DNA of 64,000 nt from contig NZ_CP012676.1 in the NCBI RefSeq assembly GCF_001294575.1, forward strand, positions 1,860,001 to 1,924,000. The letters are read 5' to 3'. The translations under genes were made by a program, and so were the position numbers. Origin of the DNA: Pseudomonas versuta. Its GTDB lineage: Bacteria > Pseudomonadota > Gammaproteobacteria > Pseudomonadales > Pseudomonadaceae. The notes below the pieces were generated by a model, which was not told the DNA's origin, made no database searches, and was given only the letters and a program-made list of their open reading frames with translations. Shown in pieces: positions 35,467 through 44,154 of this stretch (position 1 is its first letter; each line of letters starts with the position of its first letter).

Positions 35467-36759
35467 TTAGTGTGTGCGGTTCTTGGCTTCGATCCACTGC
35501 GACATGTACTGGGTACTTTTGTGCTGGTGATGACGCAACATTGCCCCGGTGAAGTTGTTGCGCCGGTGCTGTTCAAGCTCCGCGCGGCAGGCTTCGATGC
35601 GTTGCACCAGTGCCGGGCCATGGAGGGTGTTCAGGTACCGCGCCTGCAGCAGTGCCCGGCCGTTCTGTTGCGCTTGCTGCCACGCCTGGGGGTTGCGGTA
35701 CAGCTCGACGGCCGCCTGCGCAATGGCGCTGGCACTCTGTTCTACGGCACCGGCCCACGGCAAGTCGCCGTGCATCCCTTCGGCGCCCACCGGGGTGGTG
35801 ACGTTAGGCGTGCCGCAGAGCATGGCGTCGGCGATCTTGCCTTTGATTCCGGCGCCAAAGCGCAAAGGTGCCAGGCAGATGCGTGCACTGCTCATCACGG
35901 CGAGGGCATCCTCGGCCCAGTTGAGTACGTGAAAACCCTGGGCCGGGTTGTGCAGTGCCGTGGCTTTGGGCGGGGTGTAAGCACCGTAGACATGCAGCTG
36001 GGCGGCCGGCAGTTGCTGACGGATCAAGGGCCAGATATGGGTCTTCATCCATAGCACGGCATCCCAGTTCGGCGCATGGCGGAAGTTACCGATGCTCAAG
36101 AAATGCTGGCGTTGCTCGTAAGGCACGAACTGTTCGGGGACGCGGTCAACCATCAGCGGGCACCAGTGCAGCAGCGCCTCGGGCACCTGGAATTGCTCCA
36201 CCAGCAGATCGATTTCGTATTCGGAAATCATCAGGTTCAGGTCGCTGCGATAGATCGCGGCGATTTCCCGTTGGGCCAGATCGGCATCGGCCATGTGCTC
36301 AAAGGTGGCACGCTGCGCCGGGGCGAACAGGCTGCTGAAGTCATCCTGCTCCGGGTCTTGCTTGAGCCGTGCCTTCAGTTGCAGATGACGGGCGTCACGC
36401 AGGCTTTGCAAGTCGGAGGTTTCCAGGACGCGCAAGGCATTCGGGCAATGTTTCTCGACCCGCCAGCCGAACTGTTCCTCCATCATGAAGCGGTCGAACA
36501 GCACTATGTCCGGGGCCAGCTCACTGATGAAGGTGTCGAAACTGCTGTTATTAAGCTCGATTGCGACTTCATCGATGCCCAGCACTGCCAGGTCAGCCTT
36601 GTGCTCGCCAACCCCGGCCGGGCTGCTGAAGGTGATCTGCCAGCCTTGCTGCAAAAAACTCTCGATGATTTGCATCATGTGCCCGCCTGCCGCAGAAGAG
36701 CGAGGCTCGGGCCACACGTAGCCAATGATCAGGACGTGGGTTGGGCGAGGGGACGACAT
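35467..36759 (-). CDS. Glycosyltransferase, GT4-like
   Basis: A 430-residue protein with the GT-B glycosyltransferase layout. The N-terminal VLIIGYVWPEPRSSAAGGH motif is typical of GT4 donors of this kind, and the C-terminal half has FLSIGNFRHAPNWDAV, the LAPLRFGAGIKGKIADAM nucleotide-sugar site and TTPVGAEG. ATG 36759 with GGAA 6 nt upstream is chosen; a longer reading extends into the riboswitch leader region. No polysaccharide genes adjoin it, so acceptor and pathway are unknown. Confidence 0.8.
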   Translation of the reverse strand: MSSPRPTHVLIIGYVWPEPRSSAAGGHMMQIIESFLQQGWQITFSSPAGVGEHKADLAVLGIDEVAIELNNSSFDTFISELAPDIVLFDRFMMEEQFGWRVEKHCPNALRVLETSDLQSLRDARHLQLKARLKQDPEQDDFSSLFAPAQRATFEHMADADLAQREIAAIYRSDLNLMISEYEIDLLVEQFQVPEALLHWCPLMVDRVPEQFVPYEQRQHFLSIGNFRHAPNWDAVLWMKTHIWPLIRQQLPAAQLHVYGAYTPPKATALHNPAQGFHVLNWAEDALAVMSSARICLAPLRFGAGIKGKIADAMLCGTPNVTTPVGAEGMHGDLPWAGAVEQSASAIAQAAVELYRNPQAWQQAQQNGRALLQARYLNTLHGPALVQRIEACRAELEQHRRNNFTGAMLRHHQHKSTQYMSQWIEAKNRTH

Positions 36760-36824
36760 GGACGGTTCCGTCTGAGGCTGAAAAAAGGCGGCAATTAGAA
36801 CACAACACTGCACTGCATTGATCA

Positions 36825-36914
36825 TGTGCCGGAGCTGGCTTACCTGCGATCAGGTCGCCATGATTGGTCCTGCACGCCGGGTTGAATCTAGCGCTGACAT
36901 GCCAGCGCCCACAG
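36825..36914. repeat. Degenerate REP doublet before the B12 riboswitch
   Basis: TGCCGGAGCTGGCTTACCTG at about 36825 and the distant inverted copy GACATGCCAGCGCCCACAGG ending at 36914 are decayed versions of the GGAGCTGGCTTGCC REP type. They sit between the divergent glycosyltransferase gene and the riboswitch. Confidence 0.6.
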
Positions 36915-36954
36915 GATGACATTGACCTGTTACAAAGCACTGCGTAGCCTTGCG

Positions 36955-37130
36955 CGTTCGAGGTTCTTCGCTACGCGAAGCTAAGAAGGGAACGCGGTAT
37001 GCCGCGGCTGCCCCCGCAACTGTAAACGGTCAATGACCTTGCAATGCCACTGCTGGACAAGCGGGAAGGCGCAGGGTCGGCGTCAGCTCAGGCTGGCACC
37101 CCGCCGTAAGCCAGGAGACCTGCCTCGTGA
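36955..37130 (+). ncRNA. Cobalamin (B12) riboswitch upstream of cobW
   Basis: The conserved elements appear in order: AAGGGAACGCGG at about 36986, GCTGCCCCCGCAACTGTAA at about 37007-37025, GCCACTG at 37046, CGGGAAGGC at 37062, and the B12 box AAGCCAGGAGACCTGCC at 37108-37124. This is the adenosylcobalamin aptamer. It lies about 100 nt before cobW on the same strand, so B12 should repress cobW-cobN-chlD. The expression platform was not resolved. Confidence 0.93.
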
Positions 37131-37234
37131 CAGATTCTTACTTCAACCGGGCGGGGTGATCCGGTGGCGAAGACTGACCGCGCACAGCCTGCGGTCGTCG
37201 TCCCGTATGCCCGCCGCTTGCCAAAGGGCATCCG

Positions 37235-38305
37235 ATGAAAACACTGGCCAAAATCCCTGTCACTATCGTTACCGGCTTTCTCGGTTCGGGCAAAACCACG
37301 CTGCTGCGGCACATGCTGGATAACGCCCAGGGCCGCCGTATTGCGGTGATCGTCAATGAGTTCGGCGAACTGGGTATCGACGGCGAAATCCTCAAGCAGT
37401 GCACCATCGGGTGTACCGAAGAAGAAGCCAACGGCCGCGTTTATGAACTGGCCAATGGCTGCCTGTGCTGCACCGTGCAGGAAGAGTTCTTCCCGGTGAT
37501 GCGCGAACTGGTCGCCCGTCGCGGCGATATCGACCATATCCTGATTGAAACCTCTGGCCTGGCCCTGCCAAAACCTCTGGTGCAAGCATTCCAGTGGCCG
37601 GAAATCCGCAGCGCCTGCACGGTTGATGCAGTGATTACCGTAGTCGACAGCCCGGCTGTGGCTGCCGGTACCTTTGCTGCGTTCCCGGATCAGGTCGACG
37701 CCCAGCGCAAACTCGACCCGAATCTGGACCACGAGTCGCCTCTGCACGAGCTGTTTGCTGACCAGTTGGCCAGCGCCGATCTGGTGATCCTCAACAAGGC
37801 CGACCTGATCAGCCCTGAAGATCTGGCCCGGGTGCGTGCCGAAGTCGCTGAAGAGTTGCCACCTGCGGTGAAAGTCATCGAAGCCAGCAGCGGCCGCTTG
37901 CCTCTGGATGTGTTGCTGGGCCTGGGTGCCGGCTCCGAGGATCATATCGATGGCCGTCACAGCCACCACGATCACCACCACGACGGTGATGATGACCACG
38001 ATGATCATGACCACGATGCCTTCGATTCGATTTCCATCGAGCTGCCTGAAGGCGAAGAACGCGTATTGATGGAGGCCCTGACTCAACTGGTGGTCCAGCA
38101 CGGCATTCTGCGGGTCAAAGGCTTTGCGGCTATCCCGGGCAAGCCGATGCGTTTGCTGATTCAGGGCGTGGGTACACGTTTTGACAAGCACTTCGACCGT
38201 GCCTGGGGCCGCGACGAAACTCGCAGCACCCGGCTGGTGCTGATTGGCCAGGATCTGGACGCGGCACTGCTCGAGTCCACTCTGCGTACAGCGTTGAGCG
38301 CTTAA
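37235..38305 (+). CDS. cobW: Cobalamin biosynthesis GTPase CobW
   Basis: A 356-residue G3E-family P-loop GTPase. Walker A is GFLGSGKTTLL, followed by the metal-binding GCLCC motif, the switch ETSGLALP and the base-recognition NKAD. A histidine/aspartate-rich stretch of about 25 residues (HSHHDHHHDGDDDHDDHDHD) precedes the C-terminal CobW_C domain and is a likely cobalt-binding tail. CobW is thought to deliver cobalt to the CobN chelatase. It stands just downstream of the B12 riboswitch and 3 nt before cobN, so the two are co-transcribed. Confidence 0.95.
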   Translation: MKTLAKIPVTIVTGFLGSGKTTLLRHMLDNAQGRRIAVIVNEFGELGIDGEILKQCTIGCTEEEANGRVYELANGCLCCTVQEEFFPVMRELVARRGDIDHILIETSGLALPKPLVQAFQWPEIRSACTVDAVITVVDSPAVAAGTFAAFPDQVDAQRKLDPNLDHESPLHELFADQLASADLVILNKADLISPEDLARVRAEVAEELPPAVKVIEASSGRLPLDVLLGLGAGSEDHIDGRHSHHDHHHDGDDDHDDHDHDAFDSISIELPEGEERVLMEALTQLVVQHGILRVKGFAAIPGKPMRLLIQGVGTRFDKHFDRAWGRDETRSTRLVLIGQDLDAALLESTLRTALSA

Positions 38306-38308
38306 ACC

Positions 38309-41300
38309 ATGCATTTGCTCAGGACCCAGCCTGGTGGCTTTGTATCGGACGACAACATTGCCGACCTTGGCCAGACCCCCGCCGAGCTGGTGATCCTGTG
38401 CAGCGGTGATTCAAGCCTGGCACTGCTGGCGCAAGCCGCGCAGCAGCTGCCTGAAAATTATCCTGGCCTGCGTCTGGCAAACCCGATGCAGGTACAGAAC
38501 CACGGCTCGGTCGACCTGTATTTCGATCAAGTGCTGCAACACGCCAAAGTGATCCTGCTGTCATTGCACGGCGGGATCGGTTACTGGCGCTACGGCATTG
38601 AACGCTTGATGCAACTGGCCGAACGTGGCGTCACCCTGATTCTGGTGCCGGGCGATGATCGCCCCGACCCTGAACTCAGCGCGCTGAGCACAGTGGCTGC
38701 CAGTGAGGGTGAGCGTCTGTGGCATTTTCTGCGCCAGGGCGGTTTGCATAATGCCTTGCAGCTCTATCGTTGCCTGGCCGCCCAGTGGCTGGGCCGCGAT
38801 TACACGTGGGAGCCGCCGCGAACCTTGCCCCGCACCGCCATCTATCACCCGGCGCACGCCAGCCCTGAACTCAAGGACTGGCAGGCCGACTGGCAACCCG
38901 GATATCCGGTGGCGGCGCTGCTGTTCTACCGCTCGCACTTGCAGGCAGCCAATACCGCGTTCGTCGATGTGTTTTGCCAGCGTATGCAGGCCGCGGGCCT
39001 CAATCCCTTGCCGATTGCCGTGGCCAGCCTCAAGGAGCCGGGGTGCCTGGCGAACGTTGAGGACTGGCTGGATGAGGTCGACGCCGCCGTCATTCTCAAC
39101 ACCACCGGTTTTGCTCAGTCGAGCCCCGAAGCGCCGCACCTGCGACCGTTTCGGCGCAATATCCCGGTCATTCAGGCCATTTGCGCCCAGGACAACGAGC
39201 CCGGCTGGCGCGACAGCGAACAGGGCCTTGGCCCGCGAGATCTGGCGATGCACATTGCCCTGCCGGAACTGGACGGGCGGATTATCAGTCGACCGATCAG
39301 TTTTAAAGACCTGGCCTGGCGCAGTGAGCGCAGCCAGTCGGACGTGGTGTGTTATCGGGCGCAACCGCAACGGATGGACTTTGTCGCAGAACTGGCGCGG
39401 CGCTGGGTCGAACTGGCCCGGGTGCCGAACCCGCAAAAGCGTATAGCGCTGATTCTGGCTAACTATCCGACTCGCGACGGTCGCATCGGCAATGGCGTGG
39501 GGCTGGATACGCCGGCCGCCGCGCTGAATATCCTGCGGGCTTTGCAGGCCCGGAGTTACCCGCTGGATTGCCGGTTGCCCGAGAGCGGCACTGCGCTGAT
39601 TCAGGACTTGCTCGGCGGGGTCAGCAATGACCTCGACAGTCGGGACCTGCGCCCCTGCATGCAAAGCCTGGCGCTGGATGAGTACTGGACGATGTTCAAT
39701 CGCTTGCCCGAGGCCAATCGCCAGGCCGTGATTGAGCGTTGGGGCATGCCAGAGACCGATCCAATGTTCCGTAGCGGGCGGCTGATGGTCGCGGGTCTGC
39801 GTTTTGGTCTGACGTTTGTCGGGATTCAACCAGCCCGCGGCTATCAGGTGGATGCCAGCGCGGTGTATCACGACCCCGATCTGGTACCGCCCCACGGCTA
39901 TCTGGCGTTCTACTTCTGGCTGCGTAACGCCTATGGCGCCCATGCGGTGGTGCATGTGGGCAAGCATGGCAACCTGGAGTGGTTGCCGGGCAAAGGCGTG
40001 GGCCTGTCGGAGCAATGCTGGCCGGACGCAATTCTTGGCCCGATGCCCAACGTCTACCCGTTTATCGTCAATGATCCGGGCGAGGGCGCCCAGGCCAAGC
40101 GCCGGACTCAGGCGGTGATCATCGATCACTTGATGCCGCCGCTGACCCGGGCTGAAACCTATGGTCCTTTGCGCGACCTGGAGCTGCTGGCCGACGAGTA
40201 CTACGAAGCGCAGCTGCTTGACCCGCGTCGGGCCCGTGAATTACAGCGCGACATTCTCAAGCTGGTACGCGATACCCGGATCGACCGCGAGTTGCAGCTG
40301 GACGAAAAGCTCGACAGCGATGCCGATGCGGCTATCTGGCTGCCACGCCTGGATACCTATCTGTGCGATCTCAAGGAATCACAGATCCGCGACGGTTTGC
40401 ATATCTTCGGTGAGTCGCCCGCTGGCCGTTTGCGTATCGACACGCTGCTGGCCTTGCTGCGCATCCCCCGTGGCGACGGTCGCGGGGCGCAATCCAGTGT
40501 GCTGCGGGCGCTGGCCAAAGCCTTTGAGTTGGCATTTGACCCGCTGGACTGCGCGCTGGCCGAACCCTGGACCGCACGCCAGCCAGCAGCTTTGCAGGCA
40601 GTCAGTGATGCTCTGTGGCGAACCGCGGGGGATACCCGTGAGCGCCTTGAGTTGTACGCAGCGCAGCTGATTGAGCAGGCATTGGCGGGCACTGTGCAAT
40701 TGCCCGAAACCGCGCAATGGCAGGAAGTACGCGATATTTTCCAGGCCTTGCTGGAAGTGGTGGCGCCGCGGCTGGATGCCTGCGGCCCGGCCGAGATGCA
40801 AGGGTTGCTGGATGCCCTCAGTGGCCGTTTTGTACCGGCTGGGCCCAGCGGCGCACCGAGCCGGGGGCGGCTTGATGTCTTGCCCACCGGGCGCAATTTC
40901 TTTTCCGTGGATGTGCGTAATCTGCCGACCACCACGGCCTGGCGGATTGGTTTTCAGTCGGCCAGCCTGATTCTTGAGCGTCACTTGCAGGACCACGGCG
41001 ATCACTTGCGCCAGTTGGGGCTGTCCGTCTGGGGGACCGCAACCATGCGTACCGGCGGTGACGATATCGCCCAGGCCATGGCCCTGATGGGCGTGCGGCC
41101 GGTGTGGGCCACCGGCAGTCAGCGGGTGGATGATTTCGAAATCCTGCCGGTCAGCCTGCTGGACCGGCCGCGGGTCGACGTGACCTTGCGCGTGTCAGGG
41201 TTCTTTCGCGATGCCTTTGCCAATCTGATTCGCCTGTTCGATGCGGCCGTGCAAGCCGTGGCCGCACTGGACGAGCCGGATGATCTCAACCCGCTGGCCG

Positions 41301-42079
41301 CCAGAGTCCGCACTGAACGCCAACAGCTGGAGCAGCAAGGGCTGGCCCCTGAACTGGCGGCGCGGCAAGCGGGCTGGCGGATCTTCGGCGCCAAGCCGGG
41401 GGCTTATGGCGCCGGTGTGCAAAACGCCATTGACGGTCGTTTGTGGCAGAGCCGCGATGATCTGGCTCAGGTGTACCTGAACTGGGGCGGTTACGCCTAT
41501 GGTGCCGGTGATGAAGGCACACAGGCCCGGGACCAGTTCGCCCGGCGCTTGAGCCAGGTGCAGGCTGTAGTGCAAAACCAGGACAACCGTGAACACGATT
41601 TGCTCGACTCCAACGACTACTACCAGTTCCAGGGCGGCATGCTCGCAGCCGCAGAAACGCTGAGCGGTGAGAAGACCGCCAGTTATCACGGCGACCACAG
41701 TCAGCCGGACCTGCCGAAAATCCGCACTCTCAAGGAAGAGCTGAACCGGGTGATCCGTTCCCGTGCCGCCAATCCAAAATGGATCGACGGGGTCAAGCGT
41801 CATGGCTACAAAGGCGCGTTCGAAATGGCCGCGACCCTGGATAACCTGTTTGCCTTTGACGCAACCACGCATCTGATCGATGACCACCAGTACGCGTTGC
41901 TGGCAGATGCCTATTTGCTCGACCCCGATACCCGTGAATTTGTTCAACAGCACAACCCCCATGCCTTGCGCGATATGACCGAGCGCCTGCTCGAAGCCCA
42001 GCAGCGCGGGTTGTGGGAGGCGCCGGGGGAATACCGCGAGGCGCTGGAAAACCTGTTGCTGGATATCGAAGAAGATTGA
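38309..42079 (+). CDS. cobN: Cobaltochelatase large subunit CobN
   Basis: A 1256-residue protein of the CobN/Mg-chelatase H family, the usual length of CobN. Recognisable family blocks include HVGKHGNLEWLPGKGVGLSE, FIVNDPGEGAQAKRR, and TATMRTGGDDIAQAMALMG followed by the C-terminal DSNDYYQFQGGM and MTERLLEAQ. It binds hydrogenobyrinic acid diamide and inserts cobalt in the aerobic pathway with ATPase partners. Those partners are encoded by the chlD gene 92 nt downstream. The ATG at 38309 follows cobW by 3 nt. Confidence 0.95.
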   Translation: MHLLRTQPGGFVSDDNIADLGQTPAELVILCSGDSSLALLAQAAQQLPENYPGLRLANPMQVQNHGSVDLYFDQVLQHAKVILLSLHGGIGYWRYGIERLMQLAERGVTLILVPGDDRPDPELSALSTVAASEGERLWHFLRQGGLHNALQLYRCLAAQWLGRDYTWEPPRTLPRTAIYHPAHASPELKDWQADWQPGYPVAALLFYRSHLQAANTAFVDVFCQRMQAAGLNPLPIAVASLKEPGCLANVEDWLDEVDAAVILNTTGFAQSSPEAPHLRPFRRNIPVIQAICAQDNEPGWRDSEQGLGPRDLAMHIALPELDGRIISRPISFKDLAWRSERSQSDVVCYRAQPQRMDFVAELARRWVELARVPNPQKRIALILANYPTRDGRIGNGVGLDTPAAALNILRALQARSYPLDCRLPESGTALIQDLLGGVSNDLDSRDLRPCMQSLALDEYWTMFNRLPEANRQAVIERWGMPETDPMFRSGRLMVAGLRFGLTFVGIQPARGYQVDASAVYHDPDLVPPHGYLAFYFWLRNAYGAHAVVHVGKHGNLEWLPGKGVGLSEQCWPDAILGPMPNVYPFIVNDPGEGAQAKRRTQAVIIDHLMPPLTRAETYGPLRDLELLADEYYEAQLLDPRRARELQRDILKLVRDTRIDRELQLDEKLDSDADAAIWLPRLDTYLCDLKESQIRDGLHIFGESPAGRLRIDTLLALLRIPRGDGRGAQSSVLRALAKAFELAFDPLDCALAEPWTARQPAALQAVSDALWRTAGDTRERLELYAAQLIEQALAGTVQLPETAQWQEVRDIFQALLEVVAPRLDACGPAEMQGLLDALSGRFVPAGPSGAPSRGRLDVLPTGRNFFSVDVRNLPTTTAWRIGFQSASLILERHLQDHGDHLRQLGLSVWGTATMRTGGDDIAQAMALMGVRPVWATGSQRVDDFEILPVSLLDRPRVDVTLRVSGFFRDAFANLIRLFDAAVQAVAALDEPDDLNPLAARVRTERQQLEQQGLAPELAARQAGWRIFGAKPGAYGAGVQNAIDGRLWQSRDDLAQVYLNWGGYAYGAGDEGTQARDQFARRLSQVQAVVQNQDNREHDLLDSNDYYQFQGGMLAAAETLSGEKTASYHGDHSQPDLPKIRTLKEELNRVIRSRAANPKWIDGVKRHGYKGAFEMAATLDNLFAFDATTHLIDDHQYALLADAYLLDPDTREFVQQHNPHALRDMTERLLEAQQRGLWEAPGEYREALENLLLDIEED

Positions 42080-42124
42080 GCTTGTCTCGATTGCAGTGTT
42101 CCAGGCACGACCCCGTCGCCTGCA

Positions 42125-42148
42125 TTGCGAGCAAGCTCGTTCCTACAG
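42125..42148. repeat. Single degenerate REP copy between cobN and chlD
   Basis: TTGCGAGCAAGCTCGTTCCT followed by ACAG is a one-base variant of the GTAGGAGCGAGCTTGCTCGC unit, in the short cobN-chlD gap. Confidence 0.8.
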
Positions 42149-42171
42149 ACTTTACGCAAGGATTTGGATAC

Positions 42172-43179
42172 ATGACTGACACCCCGCATTTCCCGTTATC
42201 GGCGGTGGTCGGCGCGGACTCGCTGAAGCTTGCGCTGTGTTTGACGGCTATCGACCCGAAAATTGGCGGGGTGCTGATCGAAGGCCCGCGTGGCATGGCC
42301 AAATCCACCCTGGCCCGGGGCCTTGCCGATTTGCTGGCAAGCGGCCAGTTCGTCACCTTGCCATTGGGCGCGACCGAAGAGCGGCTGGTGGGCACTCTCG
42401 ACCTGGACGCTGCGCTGGGGCAGGGCAAGGCGCAATTCTCGCCAGGCGTCCTGGCCAGGGCCGATGGTGGCGTGCTGTATGTCGATGAGGTGAACCTGCT
42501 GGCCGATCATCTGGTGGATGTGCTGCTGGATGTGGCTGCCAGTGGCACCAATGTGGTCGAGCGCGACGGCATTTCCCATCGGCACGCCGCGCGCTTTGTC
42601 CTGATCGGCACCATGAATCCGGAAGAGGGTGAGCTGCGCCCGCAATTGCTTGACCGCTTTGGCCTTAATGTCGCCATGAACAGTCAGCCGCAGCCTGCCG
42701 AGCGCGGCGAAATCATTCGGCGGCGCTTAAGGTTCGACCTCGATCCCCAAGGGTTTTGTGAGCAGTGGGCTGCTGAACAGGATGCGTTGCGTGAGCGTTG
42801 CCAGCAGGCTCGCGAACGACTGCACGGCATTGAGCTGGACGACCAGTCACTGGCCGTGATCACCGAGCGTTGTTATGCGGCCGCGGTCGACGGCATGCGC
42901 GCTGATCTTGTATGGCTGCGCGCAGCACGGGCCCATGCCGCCTGGCGCGGGGCACAAGCGATCAGTGCGCAGGATATTGATGCGGTGGCCGAGTTTGCCT
43001 TGCGTCATCGGCGTCGTGAGCAAGCCGGCAAGGCACCGACGCCAGACCAGTCGCAAGCACAACCTCAATCCGCCAGTACCTCGACCAGTTCGGGACAGGG
43101 GCAATGGGGTGAACTGCCCGCGCAACCTCAGGCCATGGGTGTGCGGCGCGAAGTGCCGAGCTGGCCAAAAAAGCCTTAG
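42172..43179 (+). CDS. chlD: Cobaltochelatase ATPase subunit (ChlI-like; zero-frame product of chlD)
   Basis: A 335-residue AAA+ ATPase of the Mg/Co chelatase I type. Walker A is GPRGMAKST (38-46), Walker B VLYVDEVNLL with Asp105 and Glu106, and GTMNPEEGELRPQLLDRFGL holds sensor 1 and the arginine finger region. After the helical lid (to about 285) comes a low-complexity proline/glutamine linker as found between ATPase and VWA parts of ChlD. The gene stops at TAG 43177-43179, four codons into a slippery A AAA AAG context. The VWA domain lies in the -1 frame, so this is best seen as the short product of one chlD gene. It should drive CobN. Confidence 0.88.
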   Translation: MTDTPHFPLSAVVGADSLKLALCLTAIDPKIGGVLIEGPRGMAKSTLARGLADLLASGQFVTLPLGATEERLVGTLDLDAALGQGKAQFSPGVLARADGGVLYVDEVNLLADHLVDVLLDVAASGTNVVERDGISHRHAARFVLIGTMNPEEGELRPQLLDRFGLNVAMNSQPQPAERGEIIRRRLRFDLDPQGFCEQWAAEQDALRERCQQARERLHGIELDDQSLAVITERCYAAAVDGMRADLVWLRAARAHAAWRGAQAISAQDIDAVAEFALRHRRREQAGKAPTPDQSQAQPQSASTSTSSGQGQWGELPAQPQAMGVRREVPSWPKKP

Positions 43180-43214
43180 GCATTCGCCCTCGATCCAGTG
43201 CGGGGGCGGATGCC
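43167..43214 (+). promoter_or_regulatory. Programmed -1 ribosomal frameshift signal in chlD
   Basis: The slippery heptamer A AAA AAG occupies 43167-43173 in the zero frame (CCA AAA AAG CCT TAG). Five nucleotides later an 11-bp stem begins: GGCATTCGCCC (43179-43189) pairs with GGGCGGATGCC (43204-43214), with one G-U wobble and a 14-nt loop. A -1 slip enters exactly the frame that runs through the VWA domain to 43844. Heptamer, spacer and stem match the classic bacterial arrangement. Confidence 0.85.
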
Positions 43215-43844
43215 AAACCGGGGGCAGGTCAACTCAGCCAGGGCCGCCAGGGCGCCAGTCGCAGTGCCGCCAGCGGCAAGGTCGACTGGGTGCAGACCTT
43301 GCTGGGCGGGCGGCCCCGACAGCCTGAAGATTTGGTCTACAAGAGCCGACACAGTGCAGTGCAAGAGCTGTGGCTGGTGGTGGTGGATGCCTCGGCTTCG
43401 ACGCGTCGACACCAGGCGCTGGGTGATGCCAAGGGTTTATTGGCCCAGGTGTTTGAGGATGCGTATCGGCAACGGGTGCGGGTGGCAGTGATGACAGCCA
43501 GTGGCAACGCAGCGCAGTGGCAGGTTTGCGGTTCCAAGGCATCGGCGGCTTTGAATCAGTGGCTGGTCACGCTGGGGGCGGGAGGGGGGACGCCTTTGCT
43601 CGAGGCCTTGGCGCAAGTCGCGAAGTGGCTGAAAACCCGTCGCAAGCAGTTTCCAGAAGAACAGCAGCGTTTTTTATTGCTCACTGACGGTCGTCTCAAA
43701 GACGGTCCGGCTCTACCCGCCATTGAATGTCCGGGTCTGTTGATTGATGTTGAGCGCGGCCCGATTCGACTTGGAAAGTCACGCCGGATGGCGGCTGATC
43801 TGGCGCTTGAATACACACATATCGATGATTTGAAGCAACTGTAG
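43173..43844 (+). CDS. chlD: VWA domain of chlD, reached by -1 frameshift (cobaltochelatase medium subunit part)
   Basis: This frame encodes 223 residues: a linker beginning ALGIRPRSSAGADAK, then a von Willebrand A domain with the MIDAS motif DASAS in WLVVVDASAST, GGGTPLLEAL and LLTDGRLKDG. Between its upstream stop at 43110 and the VWA domain there is no ATG, TTG or GTG until GTG 43290, which would remove the linker (YKSRH and upstream GKVDW parts partly). No ribosome site precedes that GTG. With a slip at 43173 the combined protein is 557 residues, the ATPase-linker-VWA layout of ChlD/BchD. The TAG stop lies inside a REP palindrome. Confidence 0.8.
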   Translation, partial: ALGIRPRSSAGADAKPGAGQLSQGRQGASRSAASGKVDWVQTLLGGRPRQPEDLVYKSRHSAVQELWLVVVDASASTRRHQALGDAKGLLAQVFEDAYRQRVRVAVMTASGNAAQWQVCGSKASAALNQWLVTLGAGGGTPLLEALAQVAKWLKTRRKQFPEEQQRFLLLTDGRLKDGPALPAIECPGLLIDVERGPIRLGKSRRMAADLALEYTHIDDLKQL

Positions 43845-43879
43845 GAGCGAGTTGCTCGCGAGCAAGCTCGCTCCTACAG
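43839..43879. repeat. REP palindrome overlapping the chlD stop codon
   Basis: CTGTAGGAGCGAGTTGCTCG and its inverted partner ending CTCGCTCCTACAG form a compact palindrome. The TAG of its first CTGTAG is the stop codon of the VWA frame, so the repeat has inserted at, or shaped, the very end of the gene. Confidence 0.88.
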
Positions 43880-43887
43880 GTTTAGGA

Positions 43888-44154
43888 TCAGGCCGGCATT
43901 ACCCAGGGTTGCAAGGTGTAGCCTTCGCTGCTCAGTTCGGCACGGGCTTGTGCCAGCAGGCTTGCGAGTTGGGCGGCGTCAGCGCAAGCGCTGCGCGGGA
44001 TTTGTTTGCGACCGATGCGGGTGTTGGTGCGGTCAATGACTGTCAGGCTCAATTCGCCGTGACCGTCTTGTGCAGCCCAGGCAACGCATTGAAAAGGTTC
44101 AAAGGCGTGGCCGGCAATCAAAAGGGCTTCGTTGAAACGGAGCGGGGCGTTCAT
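43888..44154 (-). CDS. Conserved hypothetical protein, 88 residues
   Basis: A small protein, MNAPLRFNEALLIAGHAFEP and onward, ending LQPWVMPA. It has no signal peptide or membrane segment and looks like a small alpha/beta domain with an internal VIDRTNTRIGRKQIPRSA strand-turn. I believe I have seen similar short proteins in other pseudomonads but cannot name a family. It is convergent with chlD across the REP palindrome. Codon use fits its neighbours, which supports it being real. Function unknown. Confidence 0.6.
   Translation of the reverse strand: MNAPLRFNEALLIAGHAFEPFQCVAWAAQDGHGELSLTVIDRTNTRIGRKQIPRSACADAAQLASLLAQARAELSSEGYTLQPWVMPA

Noticed and set aside
38561..40129. A 522-codon open frame antisense to cobN
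   Set aside because: It is fully inside cobN, whose protein is recognisable throughout. Its translation is rich in Arg, His, Gln and Pro with no known motif, typical of reverse-complement shadows of GC-rich genes.
43290..43844. VWA protein as an independent gene from GTG 43290
   Set aside because: No ribosome site precedes the GTG and it would cut off the conserved linker that continues upstream in the same frame to the slippery site. The frameshift reading explains all of the sequence.
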